Positions 44,601 to 54,181 of a stretch of 64,000 bases of DNA are shown here, one piece after another. Every line of letters starts with the position of its first letter. Within the stretch, counting starts at the first letter, position 1. The position numbers and the translations under genes were made by a program. Source of the DNA: CAWJFP01 sp963842155 (GTDB taxonomy: Bacteria; Pseudomonadota; Alphaproteobacteria; JACZXZ01); the NCBI GenBank assembly GCA_963842155.1, contig CAWJFP010000011.1, positions 1 through 64,000 on the forward strand, written 5' to 3'. The notes under the pieces are model-generated. The model searched no databases. It was not told the DNA's origin and worked only from the letters and a program-made list of their open reading frames with translations.

Positions 44601-44840
44601 GGCGCCGGGCAGGGCAAGACGTTGCGCGCGACGCTGTTGCAGGCGGGCGCGGTGCGTTTCAAGCCGATCCTCTTGACCGCGCTCTCGGCGATGATCGGCG
44701 CGGCGACGATCCTGCTCGATCCGATCTTCCAGGGGCTTGCGATCTCGCTTCTCTTTGGGCTTGCCTCCTCGACGCTGCTGACCGTCCTCGTCATTCCCGC
44801 GATCTACGTGGTCTTGCGCGACGCAGACCAGACGATCTGA
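41631..44840 (+). CDS. RND-family efflux transporter
   Basis: A 1069-aa inner-membrane proton-driven pump. It has the usual internal duplication with 12 membrane helices and two large periplasmic loops. TM4 carries the proton-relay pair in GILVDDAIVVVENIARH. Other segments are IPREEEPQISVPMVDIMVNA near the N-terminus and GFIALAGIIVRNSILLVDFI in the C-terminal half. It is nearer the uncharacterised export/HAE group than to CzcA metal pumps. GTG 41631 overlaps the adaptor stop (GTGA). The substrate is unknown; the island's sulfur genes suggest thiol or reactive-sulfur stress. Confidence 0.92.
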   Translation: MKLGLSGRLTQAALRSPLTPLFLIAALVAGLIALLTIPREEEPQISVPMVDIMVNADGLKAPDAVELVTKPLEAIVKGINGVEHVYSQTRDDRVMVTARFFVGTSEDDAILRVQAKIRANYDRIPTGIPEPLIVGRGINDVAIVTLTLSPTPEAASRWTDKDLYQLADRLRSELIKVDNIGLSYISGGTSEQIRVEPDPEKLALFGVTLEQLVAKVRGANRSFLAGAVRDAGTERAVAAGQTLAGIPDIGLLLITTRDGRPVYVRDVAEVVIGSTPLERRVWTFTPDKDRRWQRAPAATVAFAKRAGANAVVVSRDILARVDSLKGRLIPDDIRVEVTRDYGATANEKANELLFHLALATISIVALIAFAIGMREAVVTLVVIPTTILLTLFASEVMGYTINRVSLFALIFSIGILVDDAIVVVENIARHWAMRDGRDRMQAAVEAVAEVGNPTVVATLTVIAALLPMLFVSGLMGPYMAPIPANASAAMLFSFFVAMVVAPWLMLKLTPRGNATTGGHGEAADGGRLGRLYRRFATPIVRSRRSAGIFLGAVGIATLLACVLFATKDVTVKLLPFDNKSELDVVLGLPEGASLEDTERTLFAAAEIARQMPEAQSIQAYAGTAAPFNFNGLVRHYYMRESPELGELQVNLLPKSERNRTSHAVALDLRQQLKALTLPSGAVIKLVEVPPGPPVLATLLAEIYGPDAATRRATAEEVKKVFASVPYIVDIDDSYGHPRPRLRISIDEDRLEFFGVEQSDVYDTIRALLGGVPVGYSHRGAERDPIDIVIGLPKTDLAWTERLASTPVPANVIPGSNRVVELSDVVRVTREEGTPVLFRRDGHFADMVTAELAGAFEAPIYGMLAVDDGIAKHDWGSLQPPAVSLHGQPADESKPKLLWDGEWEITYVTFRDMGVAFGVAILGIYFLVVAQFGSFRLPLVILTPIPLTLIGIVLGHWLFGAPFTATSMIGFIALAGIIVRNSILLVDFIRHGAGQGKTLRATLLQAGAVRFKPILLTALSAMIGAATILLDPIFQGLAISLLFGLASSTLLTVLVIPAIYVVLRDADQTI

Positions 44841-44956
44841 GCGGGATTCGGCCGCCCTGAGCCGCCCTCAACATGCCGAGCAGGCCGCACGACATCGGCG
44901 ACGCGCTCGGGAGCTCGATGACAAAGATGGGCCTCCGAGGCAAGATCATTGCTTTA

Positions 44957-45004
44957 TTTGGAGCGGGTGAAGGGAATCGAACCCTCGTCGTAAGCTTGGG
45001 AAGC
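44957..45004 (-). repeat. tRNA-Gly 3' end, right attachment repeat
   Basis: Identical over 48 bp to 37345-37392. It includes the acceptor and T-arm part of the intact tRNA and three bases beyond, and marks the island's right end. Confidence 0.88.
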
Positions 45005-45032
45005 TTCTGCTCTGCCATTGAGCTACACCCGC
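44959..45032 (-). tRNA. tRNA-Gly (anticodon CCC)
   Basis: The reverse complement folds as a cloverleaf: acceptor GCGGGTG/CACCCGC, D-arm GCTC...GAGC, anticodon loop TTCCCAA, T-arm GAGGG-TTCGATT-CCCTT, and an encoded CCA. The loop places CCC at 34-36. The anticodon stem GAAGC/GCTTA has a mismatch at its outer pair. The 3' part is duplicated at 37345. Confidence 0.96.
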
Positions 45033-45093
45033 GCCGGCAGGGAGGAAATCTTATAGCCGGGGAGTGCGCCCCGACAAGAGGGGCCGCGAGCCT

Positions 45094-45855
45094 TTACGCA
45101 TCTCGCCTGCGATAGACCAGATAGCGGCAGGCGGCGCCGCCGGCGAGAGCCTTCGCCTCGTAGCGCGTTGGCGGCCAGTCGCCGGGCCGCAGGGCAAAGC
45201 CTTGCGCGCCGCCTGCCGGCCCCTCGAAGGCTTGCGCCGCGGCCAGGGTCTCGAGCATGGCGTCCTGATAGGCGGGATCGTCCGTGGCGAGGCGCAGCTC
45301 GGCGCCCGGCGCCATCACGCGGGCAAGTGCCGTGAGCGTCTCCTCGGAGACGAGCCGGCGCTTGTGATGCCGCGTCTTGGGCCAGGGATCGGGGAACAGC
45401 ATGAACACCCGCCCGATCGAAGCGGGCCGCAGCGCCTCGATCAGGAGACGCGCATCCTCGGGGAAGATGCGGATATTCTCGAGCGGCGCGCGCGCGGTCG
45501 GCGCCTTCACGTCCGCCGCATCGGAACCTGCGATGAGGCCAAGCAGCTTGACCACGCCGTTGAGATAGACCTCCGCGCCGATGAAGCCGATCTCGCGATG
45601 GGCCGCGGCCTGCGCCGCGAGATGCTCGCCGCCGCCGAAGCCGATCTCGAGCCAGACCTCGCGGCAGCCGGAGGCGAAGAGGCCGCGCGGGTCGAGGAGA
45701 CGGCCCGGCTCGGGCAGGCCGACGGCGAGGCGCGGCAATGCCTCGCGCAGCAGAGCCGCTTGTCCGGGACGAAGCTTCTTGCCCTTGCGGCGGCCATGAA
45801 GACGGTAGCGCGCCGCCGCAAAATGATCCTTGCCGCTTGCGGCCTCAGCCCCCAT
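45094..45855 (-). CDS. trmB: tRNA (guanine-N7)-methyltransferase
   Basis: Methylates G46 in the variable loop of tRNAs. The 253-aa protein has motif I LEIGFGGGEHLAAQAA, the acidic FIGAEVYLNGVVKLL and the family signature VFMLFPDPWPKTRHHKRRLV. The C-terminus GDWPPTRYEAKAL is also diagnostic. ATG 45855 overlaps the metK 3' end by 11 bp; the frame is open further upstream but only inside metK. It follows metK in the same direction, a frequent alphaproteobacterial order. Confidence 0.95.
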   Translation of the reverse strand: MGAEAASGKDHFAAARYRLHGRRKGKKLRPGQAALLREALPRLAVGLPEPGRLLDPRGLFASGCREVWLEIGFGGGEHLAAQAAAHREIGFIGAEVYLNGVVKLLGLIAGSDAADVKAPTARAPLENIRIFPEDARLLIEALRPASIGRVFMLFPDPWPKTRHHKRRLVSEETLTALARVMAPGAELRLATDDPAYQDAMLETLAAAQAFEGPAGGAQGFALRPGDWPPTRYEAKALAGGAACRYLVYRRRDA

Positions 45856-47041
45856 TGACCTTGAAGAGGCGCTTGAGCTCGGGCCCGAGGTCCGTCTTCT
45901 CCCAGGAGAAGCCGCCGTCGGGCTCGGGATCGCGGCCGAAATGGCCGTAGGCCGCCGTGCGGGCATAGATGGGCCGGCTGAGCTGCAGATGCTCGCGGAT
46001 ACCGCGCGGGGAAAGATCGACGAGCTCGGTCAGGGCCGTGACGAGCTTGGCCTCGTCGACGCGGCCGGTGTTGTTGGTGTTGACATAGACCGAGAGCGGC
46101 TTGGCCACGCCGATGGCGTAGGAGAGCTGGATGGTGCATTCGTCGGCGAGATTGGCGGCGACCACGTTCTTCGCCAGATAGCGCGCGGCATAGGCCGCCG
46201 AGCGGTCCACCTTGGTCGGATCCTTGCCCGAGAAGGCGCCGCCGCCGTGGGGCGCCTTGCCGCCATAGGTGTCGACGATGATCTTGCGCCCGGTCAAGCC
46301 GGCATCGCCGTCCGGGCCGCCGATGACGAAGCGGCCCGTGGGGTTCACGTAGAAATCGTCCTCGCCGCACATCCAGCCCTCGGGCAGCACGTTCAGCACA
46401 TGGGGCCGCACGATCTCGCGTACCTCATGCTGGTCGAGATCGGCGCCATGCTGGGTCGAAACCACGATCGAGGCGGCGCCCACCGGCTTTCCGTCGACAT
46501 AGCGCAAGGTGACCTGGCTTTTCGCGTCGGGGCCCAGGCCCGGTTCGGCGCCGGAATGGCGCGCCTCGGCGAGCGAGCGCAGGATGGAATGCGCGTAATA
46601 GATCGGGGCCGGCATGAAGGCGTCGGTCTCGCGCGTGGCATAACCGAACATGATGCCCTGGTCGCCCGCGCCCTCGTCCTTGTTGCCGGCGGCATCCACG
46701 CCCATGGCGATGTCGGAGGACTGCGCATGGACATGGACCTGGACCTCCGCCTTCTGCCAATGGAAGCCGGCCTGCTCGTAGCCGATCTCGCGCACGCAAT
46801 GGCGCGCCACCTCCTCGAGCGTCTTCTTGGTGATGCTCGAGGGTCCGCGCACCTCGCCCGCCAGCACGATGAGGTTGGTCGTGACCAGCGTCTCGCAGGC
46901 GACGCGCGCATGCGGATCGGCGGTGAGGTAGGTGTCGACGATGGCGTCGGAGATGCGGTCGCACACCTTGTCGGGGTGCCCCTCGGAAACGGATTCGCTG
47001 GTGAAAAGATAATCGCGCAGGGTCACGACCCGAGCCTCCAT
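45845..47041 (-). CDS. metK: S-adenosylmethionine synthetase
   Basis: A 398-aa enzyme that makes SAM from methionine and ATP. Diagnostic segments are YLFTSESVSEGHPDKVCDRI, then GAGDQGIMFGYA (ATP site) and GGGAFSGKDPTKVDRSAAYA with catalytic lysines. Length is normal. It follows an XRE regulator gene (xre-metK-trmB order). I looked for a SAM- or SAH-type riboswitch in the 229-bp leader (47042-47270) and could not support one. Confidence 0.97.
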   Translation of the reverse strand: MEARVVTLRDYLFTSESVSEGHPDKVCDRISDAIVDTYLTADPHARVACETLVTTNLIVLAGEVRGPSSITKKTLEEVARHCVREIGYEQAGFHWQKAEVQVHVHAQSSDIAMGVDAAGNKDEGAGDQGIMFGYATRETDAFMPAPIYYAHSILRSLAEARHSGAEPGLGPDAKSQVTLRYVDGKPVGAASIVVSTQHGADLDQHEVREIVRPHVLNVLPEGWMCGEDDFYVNPTGRFVIGGPDGDAGLTGRKIIVDTYGGKAPHGGGAFSGKDPTKVDRSAAYAARYLAKNVVAANLADECTIQLSYAIGVAKPLSVYVNTNNTGRVDEAKLVTALTELVDLSPRGIREHLQLSRPIYARTAAYGHFGRDPEPDGGFSWEKTDLGPELKRLFKVNGG

Positions 47042-47270
47042 GAAAGCGAGCGGAGCAGAATGGCGTCAGGGCGCCCGGGCCGGAGAGAAGCCGGCACGCG
47101 GGCGGAGCGGAGCGCGCAACTTTTCGCAGCCCGGCGCACGCGCGTCAAGCGGGTGACGCGTGAAATCCTTGCGCGAGCTCGCATTTCCCACTCGGCCAAT
47201 GGGCAATCGAAGGGGCCAGGGCAATGGAAAAGCCCGCCGCCGCCCGAAGCCGGCGAGGGGCGCGCGACGC

Positions 47271-47720
47271 CTAGACCGTGTCGCCCGAGCGCGCCAGCGC
47301 CTTGGCCAGCTCGAAGACCTTCTTGCGCACGCCGGGATCGTTGATCCGGTAATAGGCGCGCACCAGCTCGAGCGTCTCGCGCTTGGCCATCGGATCGAGC
47401 TCGAGCGTTTCGCCGTCCTCCGACAGATGACCGACCCTGCCGCCGCGCGCGGCGAGCGTATCGGCCGACATGTCGTCGAAGAAGAAGGAGACGGGCACGT
47501 CGAGCACGCGGCTCAGCTCGAAGAGCCGGCTGGCGCCGATGCGGTTTGCGCCGCGCTCGTATTTCTGCACCTGCTGGAAGGTCAGGCTGATCGCGTCGCC
47601 CAACTTCTCTTGGCTCATTCCGAGCATGGTGCGCCGCAGCCGCACGCGGCTGCCGACATGGACATCGACGGGATTGGGTTTCCCGGTCTTGACCCGGGTT
47701 GCACGAAGTCGCGGAGCCAT
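47271..47720 (-). CDS. XRE-family transcriptional regulator
   Basis: A 149-aa protein with an N-terminal helix-turn-helix (VGSRVRLRRTMLGMSQEKLG, SLTFQQVQKYERGANRIGAS) and a C-terminal helical part (ELVRAYYRINDPGVRKKVFE). The first half is close to the SinR-like regulators that alphaproteobacteria encode next to metK. An ATG at 47720 gives a short basic N-terminus. Its target is unknown, but the constant link with metK suggests a role in methyl or cell-cycle metabolism. Confidence 0.9.
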   Translation of the reverse strand: MAPRLRATRVKTGKPNPVDVHVGSRVRLRRTMLGMSQEKLGDAISLTFQQVQKYERGANRIGASRLFELSRVLDVPVSFFFDDMSADTLAARGGRVGHLSEDGETLELDPMAKRETLELVRAYYRINDPGVRKKVFELAKALARSGDTV

Positions 47721-47851
47721 TCCGATCGCCCATTAGTTGTTAAGAATTGCAATTATTTTGTTTTGCACCATACGCATAACGTGGGAGGCGGTCAAACCTT
47801 TATTTGTAAAGCATATGGAGGACGCAACCCGCATACATCCCGCCGCCGGGC

Positions 47852-49468
47852 TTAACGCCTGCGCCGCAGCAGCCAGGCAAGCGCCGTCGTTGCGGCGAGC
47901 AAAACGAGGAGCGAGGCGTCGCCGAAACGGGCATAGGGGGTGGGCGACGCCAGCGGGAGGGGCAGGCCGGAATCGATCGCGCCGCGCTTGTCCAGGCCGA
48001 GCCGCGCGATCACCCGGCCATAGGGATCGATCACGCCCGAGATGCCGGTATTGGCCGCGCGCACGAGCGGCAGGCCCTGCTCGACCGCGCGCATGCGCGC
48101 GCTCTCGAAATGCTGATAGGGCCCCGAGCTCGCGCCGAACCAGGCGTCGTTGGTCACGTTGAGGAGCCAGTCCGGCCGATGCTCGGGCTGGACCACCGCG
48201 TCGGGGAAGATCACCTCGTAGCAGATCAGCGGGCTGACGGGCGGCAACCCCGGCACCGTCAAGGTGCGCGGCCCCGGGCCGGCGCTGAAATCGATGCTCC
48301 CGGGGGTGATCTTCTCGATCGGCAGGACCGAGCGGAGCGGCACATATTCGCCGTAGGGAACGAGATGGAACTTGTCGAAGCCGGCGACGATGCTCCCCTC
48401 ATGGTCGATGAGCTCGAGGCTGTTGAAATAGCGGTAGCTCGGCCTGCCGCTCGCGCTCTCCGCCGCCTCCCGCCGCGGCGTGCCGGTGACGAGATAGCCA
48501 TGCTCGGGCACCAGCGCGCCGAGCTCCCGGCGCAGCTCGGGCTCCGTCGCCAGGTCGTAAGGCACGCTCGCCTCCGGCCAGATGACGGCGCTCAGGCGCT
48601 CGAGGCCGGGGCCGCGCGAGAGCTTCATCGTCGCCAGCAGATTCTCGCGCAGCCGCTCGGGCTGCCATTTGAGGCTCTCGGCGATATCGGGCTGCACGAT
48701 CCTGAGCGCGATGCCCGGCTGCATGGCGTCGGGCGCGTTCGCGAGGCGCCAAGCGCCGCCGCCGCAAAGCGCCGCCACGAGCGCCGCCGCGACGAGCAGC
48801 GGCAGCCAGGGACGCCGCGCCACCCAGGGCTCGGGCCCGGCGGGGGCTGCGAGGATCGAAGGGAGGCCCGCGACGATCACGGTCAGGAGGCTCAAGCCAT
48901 GGATGCCGACGGCGGCGGCGAGCTGCATGGGCGCGGGCGCGAGCGTCCAGGCATAGCCGATCAGGTTCCAGGGGAAGCCGCTCAGGAGATGGCCGCGCAG
49001 CCAGTCGCACAACACCCAGCTCGCCGCGAGCAGCAGCAGGCGGCTCAACCCGCGCGCGCCGGAGAGCCGGGTGAGCCAGAGCGCGCCGCCCGCATAGAGC
49101 GCCATGCCGGCCGAGAGTCCGCCGACCGCGAAGGAAATCATCCAGCCGAAGCGCAGCGGATCGACCAGCATCGAGATGCCGATCCAATAGAGCCCGGCGA
49201 GGAAATAGCCGAGGCCGAACCACCAGCCCAGCGCGAAGGCCTGCCGGCCGCTCGCCACGCCGTCGAGCAGCCAGAGGAGGCCGATGAAGGCGGGCCAGAG
49301 GAGCGGGAGCGCATAGACCGGCGGCAGCGCCGCCGCGGCCAGAATGCCGAGGAGAAAAGCGAGCCCGTAGCGCCGGCGTCCCTCGAGCGCGGCAAGCCGC
49401 GCCGCCGGCGAGGCCGCGCGCTCGAGCAGCCAGGCTCCCTCCCCGGCGCTGCGGACGAGCGCGCTCAC
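47852..49468 (-). CDS. lnt: apolipoprotein N-acyltransferase
   Basis: Adds the third acyl chain to lipoproteins in the inner membrane. The 538-aa protein has about six to eight N-terminal hydrophobic segments and a nitrilase domain with the catalytic triad: Glu in VIWPEASVPYDL, Lys in FDKFHLVPYGEY and Cys in SPLICYEVIFPD. The GTG start at 49468 overlaps the corC stop (GTGA). The long upstream reading frame is a shadow in corC. Last gene of the miaB-phoH-ybeY-corC-lnt chain. Confidence 0.95.
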   Translation of the reverse strand: MSALVRSAGEGAWLLERAASPAARLAALEGRRRYGLAFLLGILAAAALPPVYALPLLWPAFIGLLWLLDGVASGRQAFALGWWFGLGYFLAGLYWIGISMLVDPLRFGWMISFAVGGLSAGMALYAGGALWLTRLSGARGLSRLLLLAASWVLCDWLRGHLLSGFPWNLIGYAWTLAPAPMQLAAAVGIHGLSLLTVIVAGLPSILAAPAGPEPWVARRPWLPLLVAAALVAALCGGGAWRLANAPDAMQPGIALRIVQPDIAESLKWQPERLRENLLATMKLSRGPGLERLSAVIWPEASVPYDLATEPELRRELGALVPEHGYLVTGTPRREAAESASGRPSYRYFNSLELIDHEGSIVAGFDKFHLVPYGEYVPLRSVLPIEKITPGSIDFSAGPGPRTLTVPGLPPVSPLICYEVIFPDAVVQPEHRPDWLLNVTNDAWFGASSGPYQHFESARMRAVEQGLPLVRAANTGISGVIDPYGRVIARLGLDKRGAIDSGLPLPLASPTPYARFGDASLLVLLAATTALAWLLRRRR

Positions 49469-50373
49469 GAGGCCGCGGCCTGCCGGCGCGGCAGGTTGCG
49501 GATGCGAAGCCGCTTGATGCGGCGCGGGTCGGCGTCCATCACCTCGAATTCGAGGCCCGAGGGATGGCGGATCACCTCGCCGCGCGCCGGGATGCGCCCG
49601 GCAAGCGCGAAAACGAGGCCGGCGAGCGTATCGATATCCTCGCGTTCCCCATCGAGCAGCACGCGGCCGATGCGCTCCTCGAGCGCCTCGATCGGGAGCC
49701 GCGCATCGGCCACCAGCGTGCCGTCCGGCCCCGCTTCCAGGCTCGGCCCGGCTTCGAGATCGTGCTCGTCCTCGATCTCGCCGACGATCTCCTCGACCAG
49801 ATCCTCGATGGTGACGAGGCCGTCGATGCCGCCGAACTCGTCGACCACGAGGGCGAGGTGATGACGCGTTGCGCGCATCTGCAGCAGGAGGTCCAGCACA
49901 TGCATGGAGGGAGCGACGAACAGCACCGGGCGCAGGATCTTGGCGATCTGGAACTCCGCCTGGCGGCCCCACCAGGCGAGCACGTCCTTGATGTGGATCA
50001 TGCCGATCACCTCGTCGAGGCTCTCGCGATAGACCGGCATGCGCGAATGCGGATGCTTGCTCATCTTGCCGAACAGCTCGTCGAGCGTGAGGTTATGCTC
50101 GACCGCGCCGATATCGGCGCGTGGCACCATCACGTCCTCCGCCGTCACGTCGTGGAGCTTGAGGATGTTGCCGAGCAGCGCGCGCTCCTGCGGCTCGATC
50201 TCGGCTTCGGCGGCGGCGACCGTATCTTCGATGAGCTCCCCGATCGTCTCGCGCACCGAGGTTTCGTGGTCGCGCAAGAGATGCATGCGCCGCAGCCCGT
50301 TGCGCAAGGCGCGGAGCAGCGAGGGCCTGGCCTCGCCCTCGCGCGACCCGCGGGAGACGGGGTCATCCGCCAT
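49465..50373 (-). CDS. corC: CorC/TlyC-like CBS-domain protein
   Basis: A 302-aa cytosolic protein with two CBS domains (VMVPRADIGAVEHNLTLDEL, MPVYRESLDEVIGMIHIKDV; LLQMRATRHHLALVVDEFGG) and the C-terminal CorC_HlyC domain (TLAGLVFALAGRIPARGEVI). It has no membrane part, so it differs from full hemolysin-C transporters. Associated with magnesium and cobalt homeostasis. It overlaps ybeY by 11 bp and lnt by 4 bp. Confidence 0.92.
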   Translation of the reverse strand: MADDPVSRGSREGEARPSLLRALRNGLRRMHLLRDHETSVRETIGELIEDTVAAAEAEIEPQERALLGNILKLHDVTAEDVMVPRADIGAVEHNLTLDELFGKMSKHPHSRMPVYRESLDEVIGMIHIKDVLAWWGRQAEFQIAKILRPVLFVAPSMHVLDLLLQMRATRHHLALVVDEFGGIDGLVTIEDLVEEIVGEIEDEHDLEAGPSLEAGPDGTLVADARLPIEALEERIGRVLLDGEREDIDTLAGLVFALAGRIPARGEVIRHPSGLEFEVMDADPRRIKRLRIRNLPRRQAAAS

Positions 50374-50887
50374 CGGAGTGCCGCGCGCGGTAAGGATTGG
50401 GTACGCCGAGCCGCTTCAGGGTCGCGATCTCGAGCCGCTCCATGCGAAGCGCGTCGGCCTGGCGCTTATGGTCGTAGCCGAGAAGATGCAGGGTGCCATG
50501 GACGACGAGATGGCTCAGATGATGGGCGAGGGGCTTGCCCTCGCGCGCGGCCTCGGCGCGCGCGGTCTCGAGCGCCACAACCACGTCGCCCATGAGCCGC
50601 GGCGGGCCCGCTTCGCCGTCCAGGTCGCGCTCGGCGCCTCCGGCCGGGAAGGCGAGCACGTTTGTCGGGCTGTCCTTGCCGCGATAGGTCCGGTTGAGCC
50701 GGCGCAGCAACGCGTCGTCCGCCAGCACGAGGCTGAGCTCGGCCCAACCGCCGGTGGCGGACAAATCCGCCGGCGCATTGTCGAGCGCGAGGCGGGCCGC
50801 GCGACGGCATAAGGAGGCCGGTCCGGCCACCGCCTTGCGCCAGGCCGGGCAGGAGATGGCGACCTCGATCGCGGCGGCCCGGCTCAT
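50363..50887 (-). CDS. ybeY: endoribonuclease YbeY
   Basis: A 174-aa zinc endoribonuclease needed for 16S rRNA maturation and ribosome quality control. The three zinc histidines are in HLVVHGTLHLLGYDHKRQAD, in H-x3-H-x5-H spacing, and the conserved RLNRTYRGKDSPTNVLAFP lies upstream. It sits between phoH and corC as in most proteobacteria. The ATG at 50887 gives the normal length plus a short N-terminal extension. Confidence 0.95.
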   Translation of the reverse strand: MSRAAAIEVAISCPAWRKAVAGPASLCRRAARLALDNAPADLSATGGWAELSLVLADDALLRRLNRTYRGKDSPTNVLAFPAGGAERDLDGEAGPPRLMGDVVVALETARAEAAREGKPLAHHLSHLVVHGTLHLLGYDHKRQADALRMERLEIATLKRLGVPNPYRARHSDGG

Positions 50888-50932
50888 GGCGCGCGGCCCA
50901 CGAGACGCTTGCCGGCATTCCGCTCATTTCTC

Positions 50933-51930
<998 letters not shown>

Positions 51931-51934
<4 letters not shown>

Positions 51935-53343
51935 CCGCTTACCCTCGCTTCCCCGGCCGCCGCCGCGCGCGGCGCGGCTTGGCCGGTCAATGTTCCCGTG
52001 AGGCTCTGGCCGAAGGCGGCCGTGATCCGAACCTCGGCGACGGCGCCGAAGAACTCCGCCGGCGCCTCCAGATGGACCGCCTGCATATAGGGGCTGCGGC
52101 CCGCGAGCTGGCCCTCATGCCGGCCGCGGCGGTCGAGCAGCACCGGCATGACGCGGCCGACGCTCGCGCGGTTGAACGCGGCCTGCTGGGCGGCGAGGAG
52201 CGCTTGCAGCCGCGCCAGCCGCTCGGCCTTGACCGCCTCGGGGAGCTGCCCGTCCAGCACCGAAGCCGGCGTGCCCGGGCGCGGGCTGTAGCGGAAACTG
52301 TAGGCCTGGGCGAAGCCGATCTCGCGCACCAGCGCGAGCGTGGCCGCGAAATCCTCCTCGCTCTCGCCGGGAAAGCCGACGATGAAATCGGAGGAGAGCG
52401 CCAGATCGGGGCGTGCCCGGCGCAGCCGTTCGACGAGGCGCGCGTAATCCTCGGCGCGATGGCGCCGCCCCATGGCCGCCAGCACGCGGTCGGAGCCGGA
52501 CTGAACGGGGAGATGGAGGAAGGGCATGAGCTGCGGCAGGTCGCGATGGGCGGCGATGAGCTCGTCATCCATGTCGCGCGGATGGGAGGTCGTGTAGCGC
52601 AGACGCCGCAGCCCCTCGACCTCGTCGGCGAGATGGCGGATGAGCCGCCCGAGACCCCAGGCGCCGCCGCCGTCAGGCGCGGCGCCATGATAGGCATTGA
52701 CGTTCTGACCGAGCAGCGTGATCTCGCGCGCGCCCGCCGTCACGAGCCCGCGCGCCTCGGCGAGGATGGCGGCGACGGGGCGCGAATATTCGGCACCCCG
52801 CGTATAGGGGACGACGCAGAAGCTGCAGAAGCGGTCGCAGCCCTCCTGCACGGTGAGGAAGGCGGCGGGTCCCTGCGGCAGACGTGCCTCGGGCAGCTCG
52901 TCGAACTTGCGCTCGACCTCGAAGCGCGTCTCGAGCTGGCCGCCCGCCCGGCTCGCCCGCGCCACCATCTCCGGCAGGCGATGCAGGGCCTGCGGGCCGA
53001 ACACCATGTCGACGGCGGGCGCGCGGGCCATGATCTCGGCACCCTCGGCCTGGGCGACGCAGCCCGCGACGGCGAGGATGGTGTCGGCGCCCTGTTGCCG
53101 CCGGGCCTCCTTGACGAGGCGGAGCCGCCCGACCTCGGAATGCACCTTGGCCTCGGCCTTCTCGCGGATGTGGCAGGTATTGAGGATGACGAGATCGGCC
53201 TCCTCGGGGCGATCGGTGGCGGCGTAGCCGAGCGGTGCCAGGAGCTCCGCCATGCGGGCGGAATCATATTCGTTCATCTGGCAGCCGTAGGTCTTGATGA
53301 AAAGCCTTTTCACGCTCCGCTCGCTTTCCCTCCCATCGCTCAC
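51931..53343 (-). CDS. miaB: tRNA-2-methylthio-N6-dimethylallyladenosine synthase
   Basis: A radical-SAM methylthiotransferase of 470 aa acting on A37 of tRNAs. The N-terminal domain has the auxiliary-cluster cysteines in KTYGCQMNEYDS, LNTCHIREKAE and AVAGCVAQAEG. The radical-SAM motif is CDRFCSFCVVPYTRG, and the C-terminal TRAM domain ends with RITAAFGQSLTGTL. The GTG at 53343 overlaps the plsC stop; a second GTG at 53313 (VKRLFIKTYGC) is nearer the usual start. Confidence 0.95.
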
Positions 53344-54176
53344 GAGGCCGGCTCCAGCGCCTTGGCGTCGGCGGGCGCGGCGGCGGGTTCGAGGCGCCAG
53401 ACGCTGCCGCCGATCGCGCGCGCCAGTCCGGCCGCGACCTCGCGCTGGCAATAATCGGCCAAGGCCTTGCGCGAGACAATCGCCTCGGGCGGCGCCGGGG
53501 GATGGAACTCCACCACGATGGTCGGATTGCCCAGCCCCGCCACGCCCCAGATATGGCTCACCAGATCCATGTCGCCGTACCAGGCGTAAAAGGGTCTGAG
53601 GAAGCGGCCGATGGGCAGCCCGTCGAGCCCGACATAGGCGATCGAGACGGGCTGCACCGCCGGATGGCGGCCGGCGACGCCTTCGACGGCGACCGCGAAC
53701 AATGCGCTCTTGAAGGGCAGCACCCGGTTGCCGTCGCTGCTGGTGCCCTCGGGAAACAGGACGAGAGCGTCCCCGGCGGCGAGCCGCTGCGCCATGAGGC
53801 CGCGTTGCGCGCCGGCATGACGCCGGTCGCGCTCGACGAAAAGCGTGCGCTGGAGCCGCGCCAGCAGCCCATAGAGGGGCCAGCTCGCCACCTCGCGCTT
53901 GGCGACGAAGGAGGCGGGGACGAGCGAGGAGAGCACGGTGACGTCGAGATAGGAGCTGTGGTTGACGGCGAAGAGCGCGGGGCGGGCGCGCACCATCTCG
54001 CCGCGCACGACGATTGTCATGCCGAAGATGCGGCAGCAGGCGCGATGGTAGTAAAGCGGAATGCCCTCGCGCAGCCGGCTGCGCAGCAGGAGCGCCATCG
54101 CCTGGGCCGGAATCAGCGCGAAGGTCAAGCCGAGATAGAGCAGCAAGCGGACCGCTGCGCGCAGGGGCGAGCCCAT
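53340..54176 (-). CDS. 1-acyl-sn-glycerol-3-phosphate acyltransferase (PlsC/OlsA type)
   Basis: A 278-aa membrane acyltransferase. The catalytic motif is FAVNHSSYLDVTVLSS (HxxxxD), followed by the glycerophosphate-binding FPEGTSSDGNRVLPFKSALF. One or two hydrophobic segments are at the N-terminus. It follows the OlsB-like gene directly, so it may act as OlsA, acylating lyso-ornithine lipid, or as a general PlsC. ATG 54176 is chosen; upstream extension of the frame is a shadow. Confidence 0.9.
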   Translation of the reverse strand: MGSPLRAAVRLLLYLGLTFALIPAQAMALLLRSRLREGIPLYYHRACCRIFGMTIVVRGEMVRARPALFAVNHSSYLDVTVLSSLVPASFVAKREVASWPLYGLLARLQRTLFVERDRRHAGAQRGLMAQRLAAGDALVLFPEGTSSDGNRVLPFKSALFAVAVEGVAGRHPAVQPVSIAYVGLDGLPIGRFLRPFYAWYGDMDLVSHIWGVAGLGNPTIVVEFHPPAPPEAIVSRKALADYCQREVAAGLARAIGGSVWRLEPAAAPADAKALEPAS

Positions 54177-54181
54177 CGGGA

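Larger units (their letters stand above)
37345..45004. mobile_element. genomic island integrated at tRNA-Gly(CCC), about 7.7 kb
   Basis: Bounded by a 48-bp direct repeat of the tRNA 3' end. Cargo: AhpD-like protein, DUF2892 protein, thioredoxin, sulfide:quinone-oxidoreductase-like flavoprotein, BigR/SqrR-like ArsR regulator and an RND membrane-fusion/pump pair. No integrase, transposase or mobilisation gene is visible, so the island is probably no longer self-mobile or depends on a helper. Confidence 0.75.

Noticed and set aside
37345..45004. Prophage or ICE identity for the tRNA-Gly island
   Set aside because: No integrase, phage structural, relaxase or conjugation gene is present; only the attachment repeats support mobility.
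47042..47270. Possible SAM or SAH riboswitch in the metK leader
   Set aside because: The leader is GC-rich with several short hairpins but lacks the conserved core blocks of SAM-II, SAM/SAH or SAH aptamers that I could check.
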